A stretch of DNA of 22,292 nucleotides from JBBDXA01 sp040902585 (GCA_040902585.1 JBBDXA010000159.1:1-22292), one strand, 5' to 3'; shown: positions 1 to 7,203, numbered from the stretch's first letter. Program-made: numbers and translations. Notes: generated by a model not told the origin, from the letters alone.

Positions 1-1326
1 ACGGGTGGGCCTCGCGGACTCGGCCTCACCGCTAACCGTGAGCCCGCGCGTTCGGTCGAACACCTTCAACACATTCTCCGCCATGCGCTCGATCGAGAAT
101 CGCTGTTCCACGGCGGACCTTCCGCGATGGCCGAGCGATCGCGCTTCATCAGACTTCAGCAGCAATACCTCCAGCGCTGCCGCGAGCGAGGCCGGATCGT
201 TCGGCTCACACAACACACCGGCACCAGTGGATTCCACCAGTTCGATAAACGCGCCCAACCGAGGCTGCACCACCGGCACGCCCGACGCCCAGGCCTCTAA
301 TAGATAGATGCCGAACGAATCCGGATACGGGGCCGGCACGCTCAGCACCGAAACCGTCTGCAACATCGCAACCTTCTCCGCACGCGAGACGTTGTACGCC
401 CACTCCGCGTCGGCCGCGAAACCTGCCTTCGCAAGCTTCGCCTGCTGCTGTTTCACGTACTTTTCATCTTCTCGCGTGCGCGCCCCGGTGACCTTCAACC
501 GCAGGCCCGGCACGCGGTCCGCCTTTTTCAGCGCGATGAACGCATCGATGAGAATGTGCAGCCCTTTGCCTTCGCTCATCCGCGCGAGGTAGCCGATCGT
601 CGGCTGCGAAGGCGGCTCTTTGGCGGGTGAAAGATCATCAATCGAAATGCCCACGGGCACGACATGCACGCGCTTCGGATCAAGCGACATCGCCTGCGTC
701 ATCCTGCTGCCGTAGTACGCGCTCACCGCAATGTAGGCATCGACATCGTTCGCCCGCGCCGCCGCCGCCTGCCACGACTTGGTCTTCTGCGGCTCAGGCA
801 GATCATCGAGAAACAGATCCTCGCCTTGAAGGAACGACACGATGGGGCAGTTGAATGCCTGCTTCAGCCGCCGCGCCATGCCGATGAGCAGCGCGTTGGA
901 AAGCACGATCACATCCGGCTTCGGCTGCGTGCGGAGCCAGCCGATGAGGTGCTCCAGCTCCGCCGCCTGCTTGCCGTCCTCACCCTGGAGCATGGAAATC
1001 GTCAGGTCACCGACGAGCGGCGTGCGCGTTGACCTCGATCGCCCCGCCGCCCAGCGCAACAGTCGCGGCCCACTGAGCAACCGACTCAACCAGCGCGGCA
1101 TCTTGCGAAACAGCCACGATTTCTGCTCCAGGTACACGCTCACACCGCTGTAGAAAATCGGCGTGCCTTCATCCGCGCCTTCGTCATCCGCCACGAACGG
1201 CATGTACAACGGCACCATCAGCACATCATGCCCTCGCTTCCGCATGGCGCGCACGATGGCATGATCACGCAGGCACGTGCCGCAGTGAAAGTTGCCGGTG
1301 CCGGGAGTGAGTTGGAGGATGTTCAT
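1..1326 (-). CDS. GT4-type glycosyltransferase, 3' end cut by window edge
   Basis: Reading the minus strand from the ATG at 1326 gives 442 codons without a stop, so the C-terminus lies beyond base 1. The protein begins MNILQLTPGTGNFHCGTCLR, a GT-B N-terminal Rossmann strand with a glycine-rich loop. The C-terminal half has the donor-binding pattern of GT4 enzymes: DSFGIYLLEAWASGVPVV at about residues 336-353, followed by GVLCEPNDPASLAAAL. In the usual E-x7-E pair the first acid is Asp336 and the second is Glu344, a conservative change. No signal peptide or membrane segment is visible, so a cytoplasmic enzyme moving a nucleotide-sugar-derived sugar to a glycan or lipid is likely; the acceptor is unknown. 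No clear Shine-Dalgarno precedes the ATG. A heptamer repeat lies just upstream. Confidence 0.88.
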   Translation of the reverse strand, partial: MNILQLTPGTGNFHCGTCLRDHAIVRAMRKRGHDVLMVPLYMPFVADDEGADEGTPIFYSGVSVYLEQKSWLFRKMPRWLSRLLSGPRLLRWAAGRSRSTRTPLVGDLTISMLQGEDGKQAAELEHLIGWLRTQPKPDVIVLSNALLIGMARRLKQAFNCPIVSFLQGEDLFLDDLPEPQKTKSWQAAAARANDVDAYIAVSAYYGSRMTQAMSLDPKRVHVVPVGISIDDLSPAKEPPSQPTIGYLARMSEGKGLHILIDAFIALKKADRVPGLRLKVTGARTREDEKYVKQQQAKLAKAGFAADAEWAYNVSRAEKVAMLQTVSVLSVPAPYPDSFGIYLLEAWASGVPVVQPRLGAFIELVESTGAGVLCEPNDPASLAAALEVLLLKSDEARSLGHRGRSAVEQRFSIERMAENVLKVFDRTRGLTVSGEAESARPTR

Positions 1327-1335
1327 GGGGGAGGG

Positions 1336-1373
1336 AGCTATGAGCTATGAGCTATGAGCTGTCAGCTATCAGC
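1336..1373. repeat. Heptamer array, word AGCTATG
   Basis: Five units stand in exact 7-nt register: AGCTATG at 1336, 1343 and 1350, AGCTGTC at 1357 and AGCTATC at 1364, then AGC. The array lies between the start of the glycosyltransferase (1326) and the stop of the next gene (1390). Each unit contains the self-complementary AGCT, so short hairpins could form within the array. No inverted partner array is present here. Confidence 0.9.
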
Positions 1374-1389
1374 CTGAAGATGGGCAACA

Positions 1390-2040
1390 CTAGGCAGCAT
1401 ACCTCCTGCTGAATCGCCGATAGTACTTCGCGGCGTCGTCCGCCAGCAGAATCTTGGGAAGGAACCATCTCCTTCTCAACCATTGCCAGAACGTGAATTC
1501 ATCGCTTCCGGGAGCGACGAAGTACTCACTGCGCCAATGACCACCCATTGCATTACCAACCACATTCATCTGGATGGAGCCGTCAGACAACACCCTGGAG
1601 TCTCTAATGTAGTAGCACTTGAATAGATGGAGATCGGGGAAGGCCCGGAAGGTTGTGGAGCAACGCTGCGCCAGATCGGCAAGCAATGCACACTCCGCCG
1701 TCGCGGCAAACTCCGCGTCGTCGAGTTGCGCCAGATCACCCTGCCATCGAATGCGCCGAAGTGCGGCGTCAAACTTCAACATCGGTCCCATCTCGGCAAC
1801 TTCCATGCATTCGGAACGATTCTGCGGATCGAAAAAGGAATCCCAAAGACCGTAGCAATATGCGAGACATGAAGTCGGGGCGTCGCCCATTGCATCCGGA
1901 TCCTGTGCCCATTCAAGAAAGTGATCGATCTCCGCCTCCACCTTCTTAGCATGCACCAAGTACAACTCCTTTGATGTCATCGCGCGCAGGAGTGAAGCAA
2001 TACTTCGCCGGATCGCCGTCTTTGTGCGTTCGATATCCAT
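1390..2040 (-). CDS. Unknown protein, 216 aa
   Basis: I do not recognise this family. The ATG at 2040 is preceded by AAGG five bases upstream; a TTG seven codons earlier (2061) is an alternative start. The protein begins MDIERTKTAIRRSIASLLRA, so it is basic and probably helical at the N-terminus, with no signal peptide or membrane span. The middle is rich in Ala, Leu and acidic residues, and two cysteines flank a tyrosine in SCLAYCYGLWD. The C-terminal third is aromatic and basic (FTFWQWLRRRWF, then KYYRRFSRRYAA). The coding sequence looks less GC-rich than its neighbours, which could mean recent acquisition. It is probably a real gene, because the frame stays open across a region with no better competitor. 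Confidence 0.6.
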   Translation of the reverse strand: MDIERTKTAIRRSIASLLRAMTSKELYLVHAKKVEAEIDHFLEWAQDPDAMGDAPTSCLAYCYGLWDSFFDPQNRSECMEVAEMGPMLKFDAALRRIRWQGDLAQLDDAEFAATAECALLADLAQRCSTTFRAFPDLHLFKCYYIRDSRVLSDGSIQMNVVGNAMGGHWRSEYFVAPGSDEFTFWQWLRRRWFLPKILLADDAAKYYRRFSRRYAA

Positions 2041-2079
2041 GAATACCTTAATCAATCTCAAGAACGCTTGCGCGTGACT

Positions 2080-4047
2080 CTAGCTGACCACCGAAGGCTG
2101 ACCGCTGACCGCTCCCTTCACCAGCGGCCCGCCGTGCGCCAGCGGTTCGGGAATTGTCGTCGCAAAGTCTTTCACGGCGTCGAAGAGTTCAGTGAAGTCG
2201 CGGAACAGGTCGCCGATGAGGCAGTCGGTCAGGTCACCGCGTAGGTGCGGGTACTTGCGGATCACGTGGGCGAAGCTGAAGTCGGGGTCGTAGAAGGCGT
2301 AGACGAGTTTTCGCATCGATTCGATGCCGTACTTCACCTGCCGACCGTACTCTTCGAACATGCCCGCAGACACATCGCCCGCATCAAGCGCGGTATCGAC
2401 GGCGTCGGCGGCAAGCTCGCCGCTGCGCAGGGCGAGGAACACGCCCGAACTGAACACCGGATCGAGGAAGCCAAAGGCATCGCCGATCAGCACCAGGCCG
2501 TCGCGGGCGCAGTAACGTGAACGATAAGAGAACTCGTTGGTCACGCGGTAACGGTCGATCACCGTCCCGGGCGTGACGTGTTCCTTGATCCAGAGGTTCT
2601 CTTCGATCTCGGCCTTGAAGATCGCCTCCGGATCCTTCCCGTTGCGATGGAGGTAATCCTTCTCGGCGACGACGCCGACGCTGACGACATCATCCGGCAG
2701 CGGGATGTACCAGAACCAGCCCTTGTCCTGCACGTAGGCGACGGTGGTGGCGCCTTCGTCGAGGCCTGGGTCGCGCACCGCGCCTTTGTAGTAGGTCCAG
2801 ATGGCGATCTTGTTAAGGCAGGGGTCACGCTCGCGCCAGTCTTCGCGGACGATGGAGAATGCGTCGCGACCGGTGGCGTCGATCGTGATCGGCGCGAAGT
2901 ATTCCTGAGGCGGACCGCCCTGCTGCGAGACACGCACGCCGATGACGGTGCCGGCTTCATCGTGGATCAATTCTTTGACCGCGGCCTGCTCGATGCAGAC
3001 CGCGCCCTTTTCGCGGGCGTTCTCCATGAGCATCTGATCAAAGTCAGCCCGCAGCACCTGCCAGGTCTGGGCGGCTTCGTGCTGCATGTGGGTGTGAAAG
3101 TAGAACGGCACGGAAGCCTTGCCGTCCTGCCGCACGAACTGCACGCTGTACTTCTTCGGAAACGCGGACGCTTTCATCTTCGGGATCATGCCGATGCGTT
3201 CGAGCGTCCAGTAGGTGTGCGGAATGAGCGACTCGCCGATGTGATAGCGGGGAAACTTTTCCTTCTCGAAGAGAATGACCCGCCGGCCCTTCATCGCGAG
3301 GGTGGCGGCGGCGGTCGTTCCAGCAGGGCCACCGCCGATGATGATCGCGTCGTATTGCTGATCCGCACTTCTACTGGGCTTCATCAGTGATTCTCCCTCG
3401 CGCTTGTCGCGTGATGTGTGTTCGGAGTTGTCGTTCAACGATAGGGCCTCATCCGCAAGCTGGCCATTGCCGTTCACCTTCGCCGCGGGCTTTGGTGCCA
3501 CAGGAGGGAGAATCTCCACCACTTCCGCCAGCGGCTGGTCCTTGTCGCTGTAAAGAATGTTGCGCCGGCCAAAGAGTTCCTGCGTCTCCTTCAAGCCAAG
3601 CGTTTCGTTGATCAATGGATCGCTCTGCACTCTGAAAAAGCCCGCAGGCCTTCCGTAGTGGGCGATGCCGTCCTCGTTGAGAATCGTGCCCAGCGGGCGA
3701 TGGCACTCGGTGATGTGCTTCTGCGCTTCGGGGGAAAACTGCGAGAGATCGATGCGGATCGCGCCGAACTCGACGTGCCTGCCCGTCTCATCGAGCACGA
3801 GGGCGACGCGCCGGCAGAACCAGCCGTCTTCATCGATGTGCTTGTTGAATAGTTTGAGCGAGATGCGCCCGCCGTGATGGGCTTCGAGCGTGGGCGTCAT
3901 GTCTTGGGTATGCACGAGCAGACTGCGATACGGCTCGGGCATGGCCGGCCCATCGAGCCGAACACACCGCGGCGCAGGCAAACCCGCCTCGCTGTAGAAC
4001 GCATCGAGAGGGAAGAGCAGCTCGTGATGGGTGACGTCGGGATCCAT
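2080..4047 (-). CDS. Fused chorismate-lyase-like domain and FAD-dependent halogenase/reductase-like oxidoreductase
   Basis: The protein has 655 aa from the ATG at 4047. Residues about 10-185 resemble the chorismate-pyruvate-lyase/DUF98 family (HRPLGTILNEDGI, then FFRVQSDP); such enzymes release pyruvate from chorismate to give a hydroxybenzoate. A low-complexity linker (about 185-230) leads to an FAD monooxygenase fold: IIIGGGPAG at about 235-243, WFWYIP at 444-449 and GDAFGFLDPVFSSG at 522-535. The last contains the FxxPxxSxG pattern seen in flavin halogenases, and related geranylgeranyl-reductase-like proteins share much of it. An internal ATG at 3384 is preceded by GGGAG, so the oxidoreductase may also be made alone. 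The frame remains open upstream to 4167, but that part is translated repeat (IADRGLRIAD), so I start at 4047. The C-terminal residues VSGQPSVVS are also encoded by a repeat. Confidence 0.75.
   Translation of the reverse strand: MDPDVTHHELLFPLDAFYSEAGLPAPRCVRLDGPAMPEPYRSLLVHTQDMTPTLEAHHGGRISLKLFNKHIDEDGWFCRRVALVLDETGRHVEFGAIRIDLSQFSPEAQKHITECHRPLGTILNEDGIAHYGRPAGFFRVQSDPLINETLGLKETQELFGRRNILYSDKDQPLAEVVEILPPVAPKPAAKVNGNGQLADEALSLNDNSEHTSRDKREGESLMKPSRSADQQYDAIIIGGGPAGTTAAATLAMKGRRVILFEKEKFPRYHIGESLIPHTYWTLERIGMIPKMKASAFPKKYSVQFVRQDGKASVPFYFHTHMQHEAAQTWQVLRADFDQMLMENAREKGAVCIEQAAVKELIHDEAGTVIGVRVSQQGGPPQEYFAPITIDATGRDAFSIVREDWRERDPCLNKIAIWTYYKGAVRDPGLDEGATTVAYVQDKGWFWYIPLPDDVVSVGVVAEKDYLHRNGKDPEAIFKAEIEENLWIKEHVTPGTVIDRYRVTNEFSYRSRYCARDGLVLIGDAFGFLDPVFSSGVFLALRSGELAADAVDTALDAGDVSAGMFEEYGRQVKYGIESMRKLVYAFYDPDFSFAHVIRKYPHLRGDLTDCLIGDLFRDFTELFDAVKDFATTIPEPLAHGGPLVKGAVSGQPSVVS
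2083..2113. repeat. Heptamer array, word GCTGACC, overlapping the 3' end of the FAD enzyme gene
   Basis: GCTGACC occurs at 2083-2089, 2097-2103 and 2104-2110, all in one 7-nt register, with a degenerate unit at 2090-2096. On the coding strand it reads GGTCAGC and supplies the last codons before the TAG at 2080-2082. The array appears to have been added to, or to have replaced, the original end of the gene. Confidence 0.8.
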
Positions 4048-4052
4048 TCGAT

Positions 4053-4137
4053 TGCGGATTTTGGATCGCGGATTGCGGATTGATCCGATCGCGGATGGTC
4101 TGTTCCAATCCGCAATCCGCAATCCGCGATCCGCAAT
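4053..4137. repeat. Inverted heptamer arrays, word GGATTGC, in the leader of the FAD enzyme gene
   Basis: The left arm has GGATCGC 4063, GGATTGC 4070 and GGATTGA 4077. The right arm has AATCCGC at 4107, 4114 and 4121, then GATCCGC 4128. Both arms keep a 7-nt register. The arms share a perfect 20-bp inverted match, 4063-4082 with 4113-4132, so the leader RNA could fold into a long hairpin. The left arm ends only a few bases from the start codon at 4047, where a Shine-Dalgarno would normally be, and none is visible. Confidence 0.9.
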
Positions 4138-4142
4138 GCTTT

Positions 4143-4148
4143 TTATTA
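4143..4148 (-). promoter_or_regulatory. Possible -10 element for the FAD enzyme gene
   Basis: On the minus strand TAATAA lies in an AT-rich block (about 4140-4190) that stands out from the GC-rich surroundings. No good -35 box is seen at the right distance. If used, transcription would begin just before the GGATTGC hairpin and place all of it in the leader. Confidence 0.25.
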
Positions 4149-4217
4149 CAAACCGGTTGCGTTGCAAATGATAATTTTGTAATTTGAATCCGCATCAAGC
4201 AAAGGAGGTGTCAAAAG

Positions 4218-4307
4218 ATGAAATCACAACAAACCGCGCGTCACTCCATACTGATTGCAGGCGTGATGATCCTCACGCTCCTGTCCGCGGCAGCCGCGCG
4301 GGAGGTG
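4218..4307 (+). CDS. Secreted protein, N-terminal 30 codons only, cut by assembly gap
   Basis: A strong Shine-Dalgarno, AAAGGAGGTG at 4200-4209, precedes the ATG at 4218. The 30 codons encode a typical Sec signal peptide: charged start MKSQQTARHS, hydrophobic core ILIAGVMILTLLSA, then AAAREV with a likely cleavage site after the alanines. The sequence then enters the N run at 4308. An open frame does continue past the gap, but there it only mirrors the opposite-strand radical SAM gene, so it is not part of this protein. The mature protein, and the true distance to the next gene, cannot be known from this assembly. The gene is divergent from the FAD enzyme. Confidence 0.7.
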
Positions 4308-4317
4308 NNNNNNNNNN
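4308..4317. other. Assembly gap (10 Ns)
   Basis: Ten undetermined bases. A 45-bp sequence directly after the gap (4318-4362) is identical to 4093-4137, which suggests that the assembler broke at this repeat. The real gap length is probably not ten. Confidence 0.95.
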
Positions 4318-4362
4318 GGATGGTCTGTTCCAATCCGCAATCCGCAATCCGCGATCCGCAAT
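4318..4362. repeat. Second copy of the 45-bp GGATTGC-family arm
   Basis: This copy is identical over 45 bases to 4093-4137 and again contains four in-phase AATCCGC-type heptamers. It ends at the first base of the radical SAM stop codon (4362-4364). It is either a true second array downstream of that gene or a scaffolding duplicate of the first. Confidence 0.9.
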
Positions 4363-5699
4363 CAGGTGATTCGATTCGTCCGATGCTGTGGCAGAAAGAA
4401 CCCGTGCAGCAGACGGTCCACCTGAAGCAGACCATCGCGGCTGAGCTGGATCGTGCCGTTCACGCTGGTCACCCAGCCTTCGCGCTGGTAGGTCGCCAGC
4501 AGCGCGGCAAAACGCTCCTTCACATCTACGCCGAATTTCTCCTTGAAATAGGCCGTTTGCACGCTGCCCAGCTTCAGTTGCAGGATGAACTCGCGGATGA
4601 ATTTCTCATCTTCGCTCATCGTCATCGCGCGGAAGATGGCCGATTCGCCGGCCTCGATGCGCTCGACATACCGCTCAATGTTCGCTTCGTTCTGATAGTG
4701 AACGCCGTCGATGATGCCGAAACTGGAGACGCCCAGGCTCAGCATGTCCGCGCCGTGCCAGAGTTCATCGCGGTAGAGGAATTTGCTCTGCTGCGGATTC
4801 TTCACGGCTGTGTACGCGCTGGTCACGGTGTAGCCGTGCTTCTCCAGTTCGCCGAAGGCGTAATTCACCCACTCGCGCTTGGTGTGCCAGTCGGCGACAG
4901 GGGCGACGAGCTGGCCGCTCTCTTTCATGTCGTGATAGATCGTCGTGTTGAACGGAATCTCCATCTGGTAGATCGTGACGCATTCCGGATCGAGCGCGAT
5001 CGCCTTGGCGACGGCATCCTTCCACTTCTCGGGCGTCTCGTTCACCATGCCGGCGATGAGGTCGATGTTAATCTGATCGAAGCCGACTTCGCGGGCGGTT
5101 TCGTAAGCTTTATAGATCGCCTTGTTGTCATGAGCGCGGTTGTTGACGCTGAGGATGTCGGCATCGAAATGTTCCACGCCCAGGCTCAGGCGGGTGACGC
5201 CGATTTCCTTCAACGCGACGAGCTTGCGCTCATTGATGGTGCCCGGCTCGCACTCGAAGGCGACTTCCTCCATCGCGTCCCAAGGCAGAATCGCCTTCAT
5301 GCCGTCGGTGAGATAGATGAGCTGCTCAGGCGAGAGATACGAAGGCGTGCCGCCGCCGAAGTAGAGGTATTTCGGTTTACGTCCGCCGATGAAGGGCCGG
5401 GTGGCGTAACGGGAAAGTTCGGTGATGACGGCATCGAGATACTGCTTGATGGCCGCGGCGTTCTTGTCGGTGTACACCTTGAAATAGCAGAAGTGACATC
5501 GCTTGCGGCAGAAGGGAATGTGCGTGTACATGCCCAGCGTCGCGCCTTCGCGTGGCGGGCGATCGAACGCGGCCTGCACCTGCGGCACGTTCTCCGGCTT
5601 CCAGAAGGAAAACGGCGGATAGTTAGACACAAAGTAGTTGCCTGCCGTGGTCTTGTCCTGGTCGGACGCAGGCAGCACGGGCAAGGTGTCGGTGGACAT
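4362..5699 (-). CDS. HemW/HemN-like radical SAM protein
   Basis: The protein has 445 aa from the ATG at 5699, preceded by GGAG six bases upstream. IPFCRKRCHFCYF holds the CX3CX2C iron-sulfur motif at Cys64, Cys68 and Cys71, and YLYFGGGTPS at 111-120 is the SAM-binding glycine motif. The C-terminal half has the HemN_C pattern (LSLGVSSFGI, then MTMSEDEKFIREFILQLKLG). Members of this superfamily include the heme chaperone HemW, coproporphyrinogen III dehydrogenase HemN and class C radical SAM methyltransferases or cyclopropanases, so the reaction cannot be fixed from sequence. HemW proteins usually read CxxCDF-like at the third cysteine, whereas this one has CYF. The frame is open upstream to 5828, but that part is translated repeat. 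No other heme gene is in view. Confidence 0.8.
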   Translation of the reverse strand: MSTDTLPVLPASDQDKTTAGNYFVSNYPPFSFWKPENVPQVQAAFDRPPREGATLGMYTHIPFCRKRCHFCYFKVYTDKNAAAIKQYLDAVITELSRYATRPFIGGRKPKYLYFGGGTPSYLSPEQLIYLTDGMKAILPWDAMEEVAFECEPGTINERKLVALKEIGVTRLSLGVEHFDADILSVNNRAHDNKAIYKAYETAREVGFDQINIDLIAGMVNETPEKWKDAVAKAIALDPECVTIYQMEIPFNTTIYHDMKESGQLVAPVADWHTKREWVNYAFGELEKHGYTVTSAYTAVKNPQQSKFLYRDELWHGADMLSLGVSSFGIIDGVHYQNEANIERYVERIEAGESAIFRAMTMSEDEKFIREFILQLKLGSVQTAYFKEKFGVDVKERFAALLATYQREGWVTSVNGTIQLSRDGLLQVDRLLHGFFLPQHRTNRIT

Positions 5700-5712
5700 T
5701 GGGATCTCCGAA

Positions 5713-5864
5713 GGGCCAAGGGCGAAGGGCCAAGGGCCAAGGGACTGCGGATGGCGGATAGTTCCGCCTCCCACTCCTCTTGGGAGGGGGTCGGGTGACG
5801 GCTTGCTGGCGTAGGAATTGAACTGCACTCAATCCCTTGGCCCTTGGCCCTCATCCCTTGGCCC
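5713..5864. repeat. Compound inverted repeat built from the heptamer GGGCCAA
   Basis: The left arm has GGGCCAA at 5713, GGGCGAA 5720, and GGGCCAA at 5727 and 5734. The right arm has TTGGCCC at 5837 and 5844, TCATCCC at 5851 and TTGGCCC at 5858. Each arm keeps a 7-nt register, and 5726-5744 is perfectly complementary to 5833-5851 (19 bp). The 88-bp middle holds a second motif (GCGGATGGCGGATA, 5747-5760) and a CTCCC/GGGAG mini-hairpin near 5769-5788. The element fills the space between the beta-propeller stop (5867) and the radical SAM start (5699). Confidence 0.92.
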
Positions 5865-5866
5865 TC

Positions 5867-7126
5867 TTACTCCGCTCCGAAGGCGTAAACATAACCATCA
5901 TCACTGCCGACGAGCACGAGGCCGTCGACGACGGCGGGCGAACCGGCGACGGGCTGGCCCACTTCGTAGTTCCACACTTCATCGCCGGACTTGAGATCGA
6001 GCATGTACAGCCGGCCGTCATCGCAGCCGAGGATCACGCGCTCGCCGACGACGACGGGCGAGCTGTTGAACTGCCCCCTGCTGCGGAACTCCCACTTCTC
6101 TTCACCGGCGTGGGTCAGGGCATGTACCCGGCGATCCTGGCCGCCGAAGATGACCAACTCCTTCGTCAGGGCCGCTGAAGCCATGAAGGGGAAGTCGCGC
6201 TTGCCGAACTGCCAGGTGATTTTCCTGGTAGTCAGATCAACGCAGATGAATTTGTTGCCGTGGTGGCCGACATAGACTTTGTCGCCGTCCATCGCGGCTG
6301 AGGCGGCGATGTAATCCTGAATCTCCACTTCGCCGGCCTTGGAGCCGTCCTTGATGTTCACCATGTGAACCAGTCCGTCGCAGCCGCCGAACACGGTGAC
6401 GCCCTGGGCGACGGCCGGCGCGCCGTTGATGATGTTGCCCGTCTCGTACTTCCACTGCTCCTTGCCGGTCGCGGCATCGAGACAGTAAAGATTCGCATCA
6501 TTGCTGCCGACGAGGATCCAGGTCGCTTTGCCATCAGGCGACTTCACCCAGTTGGGGGCGGCTGTGATCTTGTCCTGCGTTTCAAAATGCCAGAGCATTT
6601 TTCCGCTGGCGGCATCGAGGCAGTAGAAGTTGCCATCGTGCGCCCCGAAGAAAACTTTGCCGTCGATGTAGCAAGCGGAGGCTTCGATCGAGTCGGCGAA
6701 TTTCTTTTCGTTAGGCCGCGCGTCCTTGGGGAGCGGGCCGTCTTCGGTGGAAAACTGCCAGAGCTTGTTGCCGGTCTTGAGATCGATGGCGAAGAAGAGA
6801 CCGTTGAGCGCGCCGATGAAGGCCTTGCCATCGGCGATAATGGGCGTGGCTTTGACGCCGCTCTTCTCGCCGGTGTGGAAGCGCCATTTGAGGACAAGCT
6901 TGTCAGGGAGTTTTGCTTTGGCGACGCCGGTCTGGGCGCTGTCACCGCGGGAGAGGAGCCAGGTTTTGCCATCGGCCTGAACTGCGGGAACCGGAATGGC
7001 CGGCGCATCAGCTTTATCGGCGACCTTCTCCGCGGTCACCTGCGGGAGGGCCGCGCCTAAGCACAACGCCAAAGCGGCGACGACCGAGAGAGCGAGAGCG
7101 CGATGGGCGAGAGAAGCCTTGCTCAT
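5867..7126 (-). CDS. Secreted PQQ-type beta-propeller protein, 419 aa
   Basis: The ATG at 7126 gives MSKASLAHRALALSVVAALA, a Sec signal peptide with a long Ala/Leu core; a TTG three codons upstream is less likely. The mature part is a run of seven or so PQQ-like blades, each with a turn such as DLKTGNKLWQF, DAASGKMLWHF and DAATGKEQWKY followed by a strand ending in VFGG or VLVGS. The same fold is found in BamB and in quinoprotein dehydrogenases, but I see no calcium-binding or catalytic residues typical of the dehydrogenases. A periplasmic binding or scaffold role is more likely than catalysis. An AT-rich promoter region lies upstream. Confidence 0.82.
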   Translation of the reverse strand: MSKASLAHRALALSVVAALALCLGAALPQVTAEKVADKADAPAIPVPAVQADGKTWLLSRGDSAQTGVAKAKLPDKLVLKWRFHTGEKSGVKATPIIADGKAFIGALNGLFFAIDLKTGNKLWQFSTEDGPLPKDARPNEKKFADSIEASACYIDGKVFFGAHDGNFYCLDAASGKMLWHFETQDKITAAPNWVKSPDGKATWILVGSNDANLYCLDAATGKEQWKYETGNIINGAPAVAQGVTVFGGCDGLVHMVNIKDGSKAGEVEIQDYIAASAAMDGDKVYVGHHGNKFICVDLTTRKITWQFGKRDFPFMASAALTKELVIFGGQDRRVHALTHAGEEKWEFRSRGQFNSSPVVVGERVILGCDDGRLYMLDLKSGDEVWNYEVGQPVAGSPAVVDGLVLVGSDDGYVYAFGAE

Positions 7127-7134
7127 GATTTTCA

Positions 7135-7163
7135 ACTATAGCAACGGACAGGGTGCCAAGCAA
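7135..7163 (-). promoter_or_regulatory. Candidate promoter close to the beta-propeller start
   Basis: On the minus strand TTGCTT (7158-7163) and TATAGT (7135-7140) are 17 bp apart. The -10 box ends only eight bases before the ATG at 7126, so a transcript from it would be nearly leaderless. A second candidate lies further upstream. Confidence 0.3.
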
Positions 7164-7173
7164 CCACTTCTTA

Positions 7174-7203
7174 CTTATACGTATTATCTACGTTGTGTTT
7201 CAA
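7174..7203 (-). promoter_or_regulatory. Alternative promoter for the beta-propeller gene
   Basis: On the minus strand TTGAAA (7198-7203) and TATAAG (7174-7179) are 18 bp apart, in a clearly AT-rich block (about 7165-7250). This would leave a leader of roughly 40 bases before the ATG at 7126. Confidence 0.35.

Noticed and set aside
4048..4167. N-terminal extension of the FAD enzyme gene
   Set aside because: The 40 residues are translated GGATTGC repeat (IADRGLRIAD and similar) from a TTG codon, with no family support.
4218..5798. A 526-codon open frame running through the N gap
   Set aside because: After codon 30 it crosses the undetermined bases and then mirrors the radical SAM gene on the other strand. 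Only the first 30 codons have protein-like character and a ribosome site.
5700..5828. N-terminal extension of the radical SAM protein
   Set aside because: It is translated GGGCCAA and CTCCC repeat (LGPWPFALGP). The ATG at 5699 has a GGAG at good spacing.
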